Origin: VXMF01 sp965206775
Lineage (GTDB): Bacteria > Acidobacteriota > Terriglobia > Bryobacterales > UBA6623
Assembly: GCA_965206775.1 (NCBI GenBank)
Contig: CBDBKU010000002.1
Location: forward strand, 992,001 to 1,056,000
Direction: 5' to 3'
DNA length: 64,000 bases
A program made the translations under genes and the position numbers. Positions 1 through 8,893 of the stretch are shown here, one piece after another (within the stretch, counting starts at the first letter, position 1; each line of letters starts with the position of its first letter). The notes beneath the pieces were generated by a model that was given only the letters and a program-made list of their open reading frames with translations, was not told where the DNA came from and did no database searches.

Positions 1-620
1 TAGTTTCGCGGTAGTGAAGGCATCAGACTGCTCCTTCTATTGAATCACGTTTCTCCAATACCCGTCCATCCCATGCAACTCATTGATGTAGAGGATGTTA
101 CGAGCGTTTGAACGGTAATGCGGCCGATGTCGCCGGATGGGCCGACATCGTGCGAAACACCATCCAGGTCCGTTTCCGGGACACTTCGGCTTTCTCCCGC
201 CTGAGCCCCCTGTCATCGCTCCACTCTCGTCGCGGAACGGGCCAGGCTGGAAGCGTTGCAGGAAGCGGTCCGGACTGCGGAGCGAGACATCGCGTCGCTG
301 GAAGCGCTGTCGGCCAGGTCGGAGCAACGCGTCAGCCCGGACCGGTCCGGAGCGCCAGGCCTGCGGACAGGCAACGCCATTCGATGGGTCATCGCAACCC
401 GTCTCCTGGCATGGCGTTACCCGGCCTCGCCCGGGCGCCGGCGCGCCTGTCCGGCCCGGTAGCGGGCGATGTCCGGTTCCGGGATCACAGAGTGGCGCAC
501 CATCCGAACGACCGCATTCCAAGGCCTTGCGCTTGCGCGTCGAACTTCGCCGCCTCGTCTCTCCTCGTGTTGACGCCGCGTGACTCCAGCCGCCGACTCC
601 CCGATCTGTTCCGAGCCGGT
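1..620. other. No convincing gene; unrecognised remnant
   Basis: This is the left flank downstream of the broken recombinase. Long open frames here are GC-rich shadows. One short plus-strand stretch, about 235-345, reads as an alternating Leu/Ala/Glu-rich helix that could be a coiled-coil scrap, but its reading frame is closed soon after and I cannot name a family. I see no RNA gene. Confidence 0.3.
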
Positions 621-2805
621 TCACGTTCCCGCCCCCCAGTCCAGCAAGCGCTGCCGATCCCAATCCCGCTTCACGTACAGGCCCTTGTGCGTGCCGCGCA
701 CGATGCGCTTGGCATCCAAGGCCCCCTCGCGAATGCGTTGCCACAGGGCCTGTCGCGACAGGCCCAGCTCGCGCCGCGCTTGCTTCGCCCGCACATACCC
801 CTCCGGCGGCGACTCGCAGAACCGCGCCCGCACTGCCGGGCTCAGACGCACCTGCAGGGCGGCGCCCTCCACCGCTGCCTCCGCAGGCACGAAGCCCTGC
901 TGGATCCAGCGATAGAGCGTGCTCGCCGTCGTGCCCAGCTCCCGCGCCGCCTCGCTGACGCTCTGCGGCGGCGCCTCTGCCTGCCGCTTCCCGCCCCGCA
1001 AGAGCTTGATGCCGTGACGCTGCCGCAGGCTTGCCACGATCCCCCGGCTGAATTCCATCCCGCGCGCCGACCGCAGCCCCTGCCGGTTCAGCGTCTCCGC
1101 GATCCGCTCGTCCGCGTGCAGCAGCGCCAGCCCCCGCACGATCTCCACCGTGGCGGGGTCGTCTTGTATCGGCGGCGGCGTCACGCGCGCAGGCAAGGGC
1201 AGGTCGGTCTCGTCGATCCAGCCGCCGCGCCAGCGCAGCAGCACATGCAAATGGCCCGCTGCCCGCTCCACCTTCAGCACGACCTCTTCCACCAGCGCCG
1301 CCAGCAGCCGCTTGCGATCCCGCGCACTGACTCGAGGCGATTCCCACAGACTGCGCACCCGCGCCCCCAACTGCGCGAACACCTCCCCGGACACTTCCGG
1401 GTCACGCCGCGGCTCGCGCTCCGCGGCCTGTTCCAACTCCCGCTGCGCCCGCTCGACCTCGCGCAACGCCGCTTCCCAGTCCCGCGCTAGCGTCCGCGTG
1501 ACCAAGCGGTTCTCCGGATCCTCCGCCTTGTACCTCCTCTCGGCCAGCTGCGCTGCGTACGCGCAGCGCTCCAATTCCAGCTCGTAGCTGCGCAATCGCC
1601 TCGCTTCCCGCTCCTCCGCCTGCCGCTCCGCTCGCAGCGCCGCCTCGACGCCGCCCATGCCCGCCCAGAAACCGCTCCGAGACCCACCGTTCCAGCTGCG
1701 CTCCGCCGACCGACTGGCACCCGCGCTTCCCCGTCCCGGACTGACTTGCCAGACACACGTATCTCACCCCGCTGCCGTACAGCACCTGCATCCTCCGACC
1801 GCACACCCCGCACGCCACCAGCCGTTGCAGCAGCGCCCTCCCCTCGCGCGGCGCTCCGCTCCCCACGCGCAACGAATTCTCCGCCATGCGCTCCTGGATC
1901 TCCAGCCATTCATGCCACTCGACATAGCCCTCGTGATGCTTCTCCAGCACCACCGTCCACTCCTGCCTCGGCAACCTCAGCACCTTCTTGCTCACCTCCC
2001 CCCGCCCGTCCACCCGCAACTCCGTCCGCTGCCGCTGGTACACGTACGCCCCTCCCATCAGCGGGTTCGTCAGCACTTGGTACACCCGCGCGTAGGTCGC
2101 CTCGCTCCACTCCATCTCCCTGTTTCCGCGCTTCCCCGGCAGCTTCGTCCCCGCCTCCCGCAGCTTGCGCACCGTCTGCCGCGCCGAACCCGTCTCATGG
2201 AATTTCGCGAACACCTCCGCGATCGCCTGCCGCACCTGCTCGTCGGGGTCCTTGCGCAACTCCGTGCCGACCACCACGTACCCGCTCGCCACGCTCCGAT
2301 ACAACTCGCCACGCTCCGCCTTGCTCCGCAGGCCCTCGTCCATGCGCGCCTTGATCCGGAACCGCTCCTCCTCCGACAACGTCCCCTCGATCCCCAGCAC
2401 CACCCGGTGGTCGCCCTCCCTCAAGTCGTACACCTTGCCCGCCTTCACGAACAGCGTGTCGGTCAGCCGCAGCCAGCGCAACAAGCCGAACCATTCCGCC
2501 GTGTCGCGCGCCAAGCGCGACGAATCCAGGCCCAGCACCACCCCCACCCGTCCCCGCGCCACCAGCCGCGTCAGCTTCGCGAAGCCCGTCCGCTCCGTAT
2601 CCCCCGCCGCCGAAACCCCCAGGTCGTCGTCGATCACCTCGACCCGCTCCGCCGGCCAGCCCAGATTCCGCGCCACTTCCCGCAATCCATACTGCAGCCG
2701 CGTCGATTCCCGGTTCGTCAGCACCTGCTGCGGCGTCGATTGGCGCACATAGACCACCGCCAGCCGCTCAAGATGCCGTTCGCGGATCGTCGTCTCCCGC
2801 TTCAT
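621..2805 (-). pseudogene. Large serine recombinase, single frameshift
   Basis: Site-specific DNA recombinase of the resolvase/invertase superfamily, which cuts and rejoins DNA through a Ser-phosphate intermediate. The N-terminal part (about 380 codons from 2805) has the resolvase catalytic domain: VVYVRQS near residue 17, with the likely catalytic Ser at its end, and the LDSSRLARD segment near residue 95. Recombinase and zinc-ribbon domains follow (CGVCGRRM then YVCL). The frame then shifts by one base near 1660, in a run of G, into a second frame (621-1658) that carries the usual coiled coil (rich in ER/EAE) and a C-terminal HTH-like part (SEAARELGTTASTLYRWIQ). Joined, the protein would be about 728 aa, a normal size for the family. 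A strong AGGAGG sits just upstream of the ATG at 2805. The start overlaps the end of the small gene at 2768-2971. I infer an inactivated element; an assembly error in the G-run would restore it. Confidence 0.85.
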
Positions 2806-2971
2806 TCCGGGCCTCCTTCTCCGCGATCCGCAGCATCAGCCGCGCCAGCTCTTCCAGCAGTTCCTCGTGCGCCGCCTCCGGAAAGCTGTTCCACAGCGCC
2901 AGACGCTCCTCGTGTTCCAGCAGCCCCGGCAGAGACGCCTGCCAGTTCGCCGCTCCCTCCTTCTCCGCCAT
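2768..2971 (-). CDS. Small recombinase-associated protein, 67 aa
   Basis: Short acidic helical protein beginning MAEKEGAANWQASL and containing an ALWNSF then EELLEELARLML stretch. I recall similar small proteins encoded just upstream of serine recombinases of this type, where they form a three-gene unit with a DUF5372 protein. That is memory of the family neighbourhood, not a search result. Its stop lies 38 nt inside the recombinase gene, so the two are likely co-translated. The start was chosen at the ATG that begins the conserved-looking part; an in-frame extension upstream reads as low-complexity Arg-rich shadow. Function unknown; an accessory or directionality role for the recombinase is a guess. 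Confidence 0.55.
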   Translation of the reverse strand: MAEKEGAANWQASLPGLLEHEERLALWNSFPEAAHEELLEELARLMLRIAEKEARNEAGDDDPRTAS

Positions 2972-3209
2972 GCGCGTCCTCCAGCACCTGCACCAGTTTC
3001 TGCAAGGCATGATAGTCCGCCATGCGGCCCTGCGTGCGCGGCGCATCGTCCGCAGGAGCCTCCCAGCTGGTCCACGCCGCAGGGATGCTCTTGCGCTTGC
3101 CATCGGGCAGTTCGACCCACAACGCCAGACTACCGTCCGAGCGCCGTTTCCGAGCCAGCACCGCCAGCTCCTGACCGTCGAGGGGGTGTCCGAGGCGCTT
3201 GATCAGAAC
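2802..3209 (-). pseudogene. DUF5372-like protein, 5' end lost
   Basis: The conserved part reads GHPLDGQELAVLARKRRSDG followed by LALWVELPDGK and SIPAAWTSWE, which I recognise as the DUF5372-type pattern found next to serine recombinases. Upstream of about 3209-3218 the frame runs into the truncated transposase at 3242 and no plausible start remains, so the N-terminus appears removed by the rearrangement. The same frame stays open to 2802, but past about 2970 it overlaps the 67-aa gene and reads as low-complexity Gly/Ala, so the true C-terminus is uncertain. Internal ATG at 3161 could still start a short product. Confidence 0.5.
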
Positions 3210-3239
3210 CCGCTCAGGCCCGCAATCGCGGAATGGATT

Positions 3240-4419
3240 AGTTTGATCTGCTCTTGGTCGAGACCGACGTGCATTACCCGACGGACGTGAGCCTGCTGTG
3301 GGACGCGCTGCGCTGCCTGATCCGGGTCACGGCGCTGGCCTGCGAGCAGCACGGCCTGGGCGGCTGGCGCCAGAGCGCGCATCTGATCCGGACAGTGCGC
3401 GGCCTGTTCCAGCGGGTGCGCTCGTCGAAGCGAAGGAAGCAGCAGCCGCGGCGGGTGCAGGACTACTTGCGGCAGGCGCGCTGCATAGCGGAGCGCGCGA
3501 AGGCGTCTCTGGAGCGCTTGGAGGCGGCGCGAGCGGGAGAGGGTATCGTCAGCGAAATCAAGGGCTTCCTGGAACACGCGGAGCGGCAGGTCGACCAGGT
3601 GGAGCGGCGCGTGCTGCGAGGCGAGACGATTCCGCAAGAGGAGAAGGTGTTCTCGATTTTCGAGCCGCACACGCGCTGGTGCGCGAAGGGCAAGGCAGGG
3701 CGGCCGGTGGAGCTGGGAGTGCCGGTGGGGATCGTGGAGAGCGAGCACGGGTTCGTGCTGCATGCCAGGATCATGTGGACGGAGCAGGACGTGGACGTGG
3801 CGCAGCCGCTGGTGAAGGAGACGCAGGCGATGTATCCGGACTTGGCGGGCTGCAGTTTCGACAAGGGCTTCCACAGTGCGGGGAACCGGGAGGAGTTGGA
3901 CAAGGTGCTGGTGTTGAACGCGCTGCCGCAGAAGGGGAAGCTGTCGAAGGCGGGGCGGGAACGGGAGTCGGAGCCGGGATTCGCGGCGGCGCGGAAGGCG
4001 CATCCGGCGGTGGAATCGGCGATCCACAACCTGGAATGCCGGGGCTTGGACCGGGTGCGGTCGAAAGGGGCGGCGGGCTTCGAGCGAGCGGTGGGGCTGG
4101 CGGTGCTGGCGGGGAACCTGCACCGGATCGGACTGCTCCTGCAGAGGCGGGAGCGGAAGCGGCTGAAGCGGGCACGCAAGCGGGCGCTCCCGCTACGGCT
4201 GGCCGCGTAGCGGCGAGGGAGCGCCCCGGGAACGAGCAGCGCCAGCCTGCTGGCAGGCAGGAGTGCGGGAAGGGTGCGCAAGGGCTCGGAATCCGGCTTG
4301 GAAAGCCGCCATGCGACGGCAAGCCGGGGCGGATTGCGCCCCGAAACGGCGCCCGCCACCAGCACAGTAACTGGACCCTCGTGTGTGTTTGCGCGAAATT
4401 CAGGGGTTTTGTCGCAGGC
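3240..4419 (+). mobile_element. Truncated ISNCY-type insertion sequence
   Basis: Remnant IS lacking its left end. The left junction lies between about 3218 and 3241, where DUF5372 homology stops and transposase homology begins. The right limit is about 4419, where homology to the monooxygenase gene resumes. The 210 bases after the transposase stop hold no gene and probably include the right terminal sequence, but with no left end I cannot define terminal inverted repeats. Confidence 0.55.
3242..4210 (+). pseudogene. ISNCY-family transposase, N-terminus missing
   Basis: DDE-type transposase C-terminal two-thirds. Homologous-looking sequence starts abruptly with FDLLLVETDVHYPTD just after an in-frame TAG at 3239, so the catalytic N-terminal part is gone. 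Retained motifs are the LLWDALRCLIR helix, a charged coiled coil, FEPHTRWCAKGKAGRP, the FDKGFHS stretch, ALPQKGKL and a final VESAIHNLE...GLDRV block ending in an Arg/Lys-rich tail. About 322 codons remain, against roughly 450 for full-length relatives as I recall them. A TTG at 3254 could initiate translation but the product would lack part of the catalytic core. It faces head to head with the truncated DUF5372 gene, so one event may have damaged both. Confidence 0.75.
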
Positions 4420-4635
4420 ACTACCTACAACAATCCGGTGCCGTTCCATCGGTCCGACCGTATGGAGCTCTCGGCGATCTACGACAATTCGGCCAACAAT
4501 CCGCTCAACCCGAACGATCCACCGATTGCAGTGGGATGGGGAGAGGGGACCAAGGACGAGATGTGCATCGTCTTCTTCACTGTGGTCATGCCGGATCTCT
4601 GCGCGCTGCCCCTCGGGCTCTGTTCCGGTCATTAG
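4420..4635 (+). pseudogene. Orphan 3' end of copper monooxygenase gene
   Basis: Seventy-one codons ending in TAG that match the last 71 codons of the intact monooxygenase at 10611-12719, from the NPVPF segment through SDRMELSAIYDNSANNPLNP to PLGLC-x-GH at the C-terminus. By eye only about ten residues differ, and the nucleotide match is also close, so this is a recent paralogue or duplication. Everything upstream has been replaced by the IS remnant. It has no start of its own and should not be annotated as a protein. It sits on the opposite strand to the intact copy. Confidence 0.85.
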
Positions 4636-5290
4636 AGGCGAACGCCCGCGGCGGTCCCCGCAGACCCGCGCCAATGTCAACGAAATCGGTAATTCCGGGT
4701 CGAGCCGGCTTGTCTACCTTCAAAGTCCCTCCCCTCGAGACCAGTTCCGAGGCCAGCAATCAACGTGGGGAGGGTCGCGACAAACTTGCCGCACTACGCG
4801 GGGGAGGATCTGCGGGCGGAGATCAGATCGGTGATGACGGGGGACCGGCTGCGGCTGGGCCACGACCGGTCGCGACGATCAGGACCGCGATGGCCGTCCG
4901 TATGGAGCGTCCCCGGGGTCGGCCAGCGATGCAGGGACTGACGGCCTAGGGCTGCCCGTCCGCACCGTTTGCTTCCCGCGTGTCGTACTCGGATTCCGGA
5001 CCGACGAAGGTCCACTCCTTGAGCCAGTTCTCGTCCTTGCCGAAGGCGCCGATGTAGCGCGGCGCCTTCGCCTCCCCGGCCTCCGCTCCTTCGTTCGCGC
5101 GCCCGTCAGGCCCTTCTCGCTGTCCGGAGACCCGCACCCCCGGCCCCTCCGGACCCGCTGGCCACGCACCGGTCGGAGGAGGCCGTGCCGCCGGAGAAGG
5201 CGATGCCGGGGCTCAGGCTGGCATGCGCCTGGAGGTGCTCGATGACGGCGCCGTCGCTCACCCCCGGATCGCCGCCTCTGGCCCCTCGAA
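4636..5290. other. Degraded coding region, no intact gene
   Basis: No intact gene. On the minus strand, two overlapping frames (about 5106-5290, then 4946-5137) together read like the decayed end of one secreted protein: VIEHLQAHASLSPGIAFSGG in the first, then PRYIGAFGKDENWLKEWTFV in the second before a stop. The pattern resembles the repeat-rich extracellular proteins of Acidobacteria and Bacteroidetes in which a GI-F-GGT motif recurs, but the match is loose. A frameshift near 5120 would be needed to join them. Confidence 0.3.
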
Positions 5291-5301
5291 ACGTCATTAA
5301 G

Positions 5302-5337
5302 TGACCTTTGGTCAATTAGTTACATGACCTATGGTCT
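5302..5337. promoter_or_regulatory. Two tandem TGACC-N3-GGTCA palindromes
   Basis: Seen directly: a perfect palindrome TGACCTTTGGTCA at 5302-5314 and a near copy TGACCTATGGTCT at 5325-5337. Their centres are 23 bp apart, close to two helical turns, in an AT-rich patch within otherwise GC-rich sequence. This is the geometry of a double operator for a dimeric repressor. No adjacent regulator gene is present and the regulated gene is not obvious, because both flanks look degraded. Confidence 0.45.
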
Positions 5338-5339
5338 GA

Positions 5340-6045
5340 TCTGGGGAGCGCTTGGCCCCCCGCCCCGGCAAACCTATCGCTTTGATGAATGAGGCGGCAA
5401 GTTGACATGTTTCAGCTGCCGCATTCGTAGCATACGTGCAGCGCGGCAAGAGCTCCGGCAATGGCATCGCTCACCCAACATTCCTCCATCCGCAGGGGCT
5501 TGATTCGGGTTTCGGCCGGGCCCGAGACACCCTGGTGAGCGAGCTCAAAGGCCTCATCCATCCCAGTTCGAGGGGCCATTTGTCAGCTCGTGTATGAGCC
5601 AGGGTGCGGCGTTGCCCGGTTCGCTCCCGGAGCTCGACCGGTTGACTTGTCTAGCTGATTCATGCGCCTGGCTGGCCGGCTCAAGCGCGCGCTCTAGCTC
5701 CGGGCGATCCAATCGAACGCTGCGTCTATTCGCAATAGCCTCGACCAGCAGCGGTCGAGGGGCGATTGCCGCCGGGACATCGGAGAGGTCTGCAACCTCG
5801 AAGACGCCATGACGGACGGCGTCCTTCGGGCCATACATGAAAGAGTCCGAAAGGAGCGCAGACCCCGGCCAAGCCCCTTCGGAGGCCTATGCAGCGACGT
5901 CGGCTTCATGCAAGTCCGTCAGCAAAGAGAGGGTCGCTCCTGGCAGTTCCGAGCGACATTGAATCCGAGGAACGGTTTCCCAGCGCAGCTCGTCGGCGAA
6001 CATCTTGAGTGGATTGGCGGGCGCGAAGCCGTTTCCCCGAAACAG
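5340..6045. other. Intergenic with hydrolase scrap
   Basis: No intact gene. On the minus strand 5722-5838 reads GVFEVADLSDVPAAIAPRPL, which looks like the segment of dienelactone-hydrolase or acetylxylan-esterase-like proteins before the catalytic acid, followed by unrelated sequence to a stop at 5554. It has no upstream catalytic Ser region in any frame. The rest holds nothing I recognise. Confidence 0.35.
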
Positions 6046-7434
6046 CTACTGGCGCGAAGCCTCCTCTGCCTCCACCGACTTCAGGTATCCCTGCAGCATC
6101 CGCTCCAGCTCATCCGCTTTCTCCGCGCGTTCCTTGCTCAGATCCAGCTTCTCGAGCGGGTCCGTCGCCAGGTCGAAAAGCATTCGCGTCCGTGAGCGCG
6201 CGACGGTCGGGTACCGTAGCAACAGCTTGTAGTCACCGACGCGAATCGCCGAAGCGGGGTCTCTTCGATGCTTCGGACGGTGAAACACGAGACCCCCGAG
6301 AGCGCGCTTGATCTTCCCGACTCCGCCATGCTCCAACACGGTTCGAAAGCTCCCGCCATCCACTTCGGCCGGCAGCGGCTTGGTGCCGCCCGCCAGGTCG
6401 TAAAGAGTAGGAAGCAAATCATACCCCGTGACCGGAACGCGCGAGATCGAATTCGGCTTGACGCCCGGCCCCGTGACAAGGAACGGGACTCGAATCCCGC
6501 CTTCGAGCAAGGAGTGCTTCGCGCCGTTGAGCGGACGATTCGGCGGTGTCAACGAATCCTGCGCGCCGGGAATCGTTCCCCTTCCGCCGTTGTCGGCCAT
6601 CAGAATCACGTAGGTATTCTCGACGACATCCAGCGCCTCGAGCGCATCCAGCATCTGGCCAACCGCCTCATCCAGGTCAAAGAGCATGCCGCCGAACGCG
6701 TGCGTCACAGCACGATCCGGGCGCCCCTTGTTCTCGAATCTCTCGAGCGATTCCGGACGCGTCTGGACCTGTATGTGCGCTGCATAGTGGCTGAGTTGCA
6801 CATAAAACGGCCGCCTATCGGAGACTTGTTGCTTCACGAAGTCGATCGCGCGCTCGGTAATCGTAAAGGCCAGCTTCGGGTCCTGCTTTGTCACGCTTCG
6901 CCCGCGTTCTTCCATGGGAATCGGCATGCCGCCGGTGCTGTTGGTGGTCCAACCGTCGCTCTCGTCGAACCCGACCTGCTCCGGGTTGGCGCCCATCTGG
7001 GAGCCAAACTTTCCGAAGTGCGCCGTGCGATAGGTGCGGTCGGCCTGCTTCAGCGCCTGAGGCAGTGTCAAGCGGCCTTCCCACTCGAATTCGGAAGCGA
7101 ACTCCGTGCCGCGCTGGCGCGCCGGGGTCATTCCGCAAAAGATGCTGCGGCGGGTTGGCGTGCAAAGCGGTGCGGGCGAATAGCCGCTTGCGAAGCGCAT
7201 GCCCTGCTCGGCGAGACGCGCCATATTCGGCGTTTCGAGAAACTCAGAAGCGGCTTGTTCTATCTCCGGGTCCATCGTGAACGACAGCTGGCTCCACCCG
7301 TGGTCATCGGTCAAAATGAACACGAAATTCGGTTTGGGTTGTGCGAGGCCTGTCGTTGCCGGGAGTGAGACGAGCAGAAGGAATTGAGACAGGCGCAGCA
7401 GGAAGCGACTTCTCTCCAGACTGAGGGTTTGCAT
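6046..7434 (-). CDS. Exported sulfatase (type I)
   Basis: Arylsulfatase-type hydrolase of the alkaline phosphatase superfamily, predicted to remove sulfate from an organic ester outside the cytoplasm. A Sec signal spans residues 1-31 (hydrophobic core LSQFLLLVSLPATTGLAQ). Metal-binding TDDHG is at 42-46. The formylglycine signature C-T-P-T-R starts at Cys91, followed by SIFCGMTPARQR. A second metal site DNGG lies about two-thirds along, then GGIRVPFLVTGPG. At 462 aa it has normal family length. The substrate cannot be told from sequence. Maturation needs a formylglycine-generating enzyme, which is not in this window. It stands alone between degraded hydrolase fragments. It is clearly related to the sulfatase at 19652-20992: both have SPAPxC or YAPAPFC before the signature and the ADPK/TITxRAxxF block. 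Confidence 0.9.
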   Translation of the reverse strand: MQTLSLERSRFLLRLSQFLLLVSLPATTGLAQPKPNFVFILTDDHGWSQLSFTMDPEIEQAASEFLETPNMARLAEQGMRFASGYSPAPLCTPTRRSIFCGMTPARQRGTEFASEFEWEGRLTLPQALKQADRTYRTAHFGKFGSQMGANPEQVGFDESDGWTTNSTGGMPIPMEERGRSVTKQDPKLAFTITERAIDFVKQQVSDRRPFYVQLSHYAAHIQVQTRPESLERFENKGRPDRAVTHAFGGMLFDLDEAVGQMLDALEALDVVENTYVILMADNGGRGTIPGAQDSLTPPNRPLNGAKHSLLEGGIRVPFLVTGPGVKPNSISRVPVTGYDLLPTLYDLAGGTKPLPAEVDGGSFRTVLEHGGVGKIKRALGGLVFHRPKHRRDPASAIRVGDYKLLLRYPTVARSRTRMLFDLATDPLEKLDLSKERAEKADELERMLQGYLKSVEAEEASRQ

Positions 7435-7487
7435 GGCTGGGGACCATGCTAGCAGCGGCGTTTGCCCGATGGCGTCGGGTCTCCGGC

Positions 7488-7620
7488 CGGCGCTGGGCGA
7501 ATAGCCACTCGACTAACTCGGAATCCGAAGAGCCCCAGTCCCATCGGCTATGCCCGACGCCAGGCAGTTCGGTGCATCGAGGCGTCTTGCTGGCGGTCCT
7601 GAGCGCCTCGCTCCAATCGG
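7488..7620 (-). pseudogene. C-terminal scrap of alpha/beta hydrolase
   Basis: The minus-strand frame reads TELPGVGHSRWD then ELVEWLFAQRR, the usual C-terminal block of secreted phospholipase/carboxylesterase-type hydrolases, in which GVGH carries the catalytic His. Upstream about 25 more residues fit (WSEALRTA) and then identity is lost. No nucleophile region remains. Confidence 0.5.
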
Positions 7621-8184
7621 GTCTCCTGAGCCGGGACTGCCGAGTCCGGGTTGCCGTGGGAAGTCCGGACGGCAACCTCTCGCTCTCGCCCCCCGGCACG
7701 ATCGTTGGTTCGCCTAGCCATCACGGTAGCGCGGGTCGGCACGGCACGGGCTCCAGCTCGTGGCTCGCGCCAATGCTGTGATCACAGAGACCGCGTTGGC
7801 GGGCTGGCTCCGGTGAAGCGAAAGCGCAATGGAGCTGCCGTGCTGCCCGACCGGGAAGAGTGGCGAGTCTCGCAACGCTGGGGCTAGCCGCTTTGCGCCC
7901 TACAGAACGAACCTGAGCCGGAAGCGATAGGTGCGCCTGTCAGCAAGCGTGGTGCAGACCAGTCCGAAGTTGTGCGTAGTGAGCGGCCTGCGCGCCTCCC
8001 TGAGTCGGAGCGTGCTGAAGCAATCGTTTGATTCGGGCTCTAACGCCATCGTCCACTCCGATTCGGCGGGACGACGTTCGGGACCGTTTGGCGTGCGGGC
8101 CGGGTGATGCGCAGCAACGTAAGAGACAGGTAGCGGCGCGAGACGCCGTGTGGGATCGAAGCGCCTATACTGAGAGCAGACTGC
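7621..8184. other. No gene seen
   Basis: Non-coding or degraded sequence between the hydrolase scrap and the tRNA. Open frames are short and have no recognisable motif. Confidence 0.4.
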
Positions 8185-8274
8185 GGTGAGGTGCGAGAGT
8201 GGTTGAATCGGGCGGTCTCGAAAACCGTTGAGCCTTCGCGGGCTCCGTGGGTTCGAATCCCACCCTCACCGCCA
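8185..8274 (+). tRNA. tRNA-Ser (anticodon CGA)
   Basis: A 90-nt class II tRNA. The acceptor stem GGTGAGG pairs with CCTCACC, the discriminator base is G and CCA is encoded (8272-8274). The anticodon loop CTCGAAA at 8217-8223 gives CGA, reading UCG. A long variable arm (around GAGCCTTCGCGGGCTC) and the T-loop GTTCGAATCC are present, as expected for tRNA-Ser. A minus-strand open frame across it translates to the familiar artefact GGEGGIRTHGAREGS and should not be annotated. Confidence 0.95.
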
Positions 8275-8893
8275 TACTTTGGCCTTAAGTGACTGATACT
8301 GGATAAGTTAATCGAAAGATAGCCCCTCTGTCCCACCTTCCTATCAACCTTTTGAGCGGCAGTACCGGGATTCGGAATCGCCAATCCACACTCGGTCCTT
8401 TCGCCAGTCCCGCAACTTCTTCGAGCGCGCTGCGGACGATTACCGTACATCCAGCGTGGTTCTGAACACGGCGCGGTGCTGGAACTTGGCTGGCGCGAAG
8501 GGATCGATGTCGTCCTCGTTTGTGTCCCTAACGCGACCGGATAGCCAACGGCCGACACGAGCGAGGTTGAGCAGGGCACCGTGTCAGTGTGAGGGGCCGT
8601 GAGGTAGCGTCGATATACGCGGCGACGGCCCTCGCATCTGTCCTGGGGTCCAAGAGTTCGGAGCAGTCTCTGCGGAGCTGTCCGTTCGTCTGAGGAGAAG
8701 GCGTCGATCCGTCGCCCGGATCGACGGTCTCGCTCTAGGTCGGAGCCTTGATCGTCGTGGTCGTGGCTCGCGCGGTCGCCTTAGCGCGACGACGGCACTC
8801 TGCTGGCCGCTTCCGAACTCCGATCTCGGCTTGACGCCCGATCACGGCGCTCGGGCCGGTCGGCAACTCCATCGTAGTGGAGCAAGTTGGGAG
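8275..8893. other. No gene; one 10-bp hairpin
   Basis: The tRNA 3' flank. No coding sequence is recognisable. At 8702-8726 there is a perfect 10-bp inverted repeat, CGTCGATCCG / CGGATCGACG, with a 5-nt loop. It lacks a T-run, so intrinsic termination is uncertain. I found no integrase or attL-like duplication of the tRNA end. Confidence 0.4.

Noticed and set aside
37..1490. Long GC-rich frames on both strands at the left edge
   Set aside because: They are out-of-frame shadows of the recombinase coding region, with Ala/Gly/Arg-rich composition and no motif.
3203..4680. Minus-strand frames opposite the ISNCY transposase
   Set aside because: Shadow translation; the plus strand carries the recognisable transposase.
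8040..8579. Minus-strand open frame of 179 codons
   Set aside because: It runs across tRNA-Ser and contains the classic artefact GGEGGIRTHGAREGS; it is not a protein.
8185..8893. tRNA-Ser as an integration site of a genomic island
   Set aside because: No integrase lies beside it and I saw no repeat of the tRNA 3' end elsewhere in the window.
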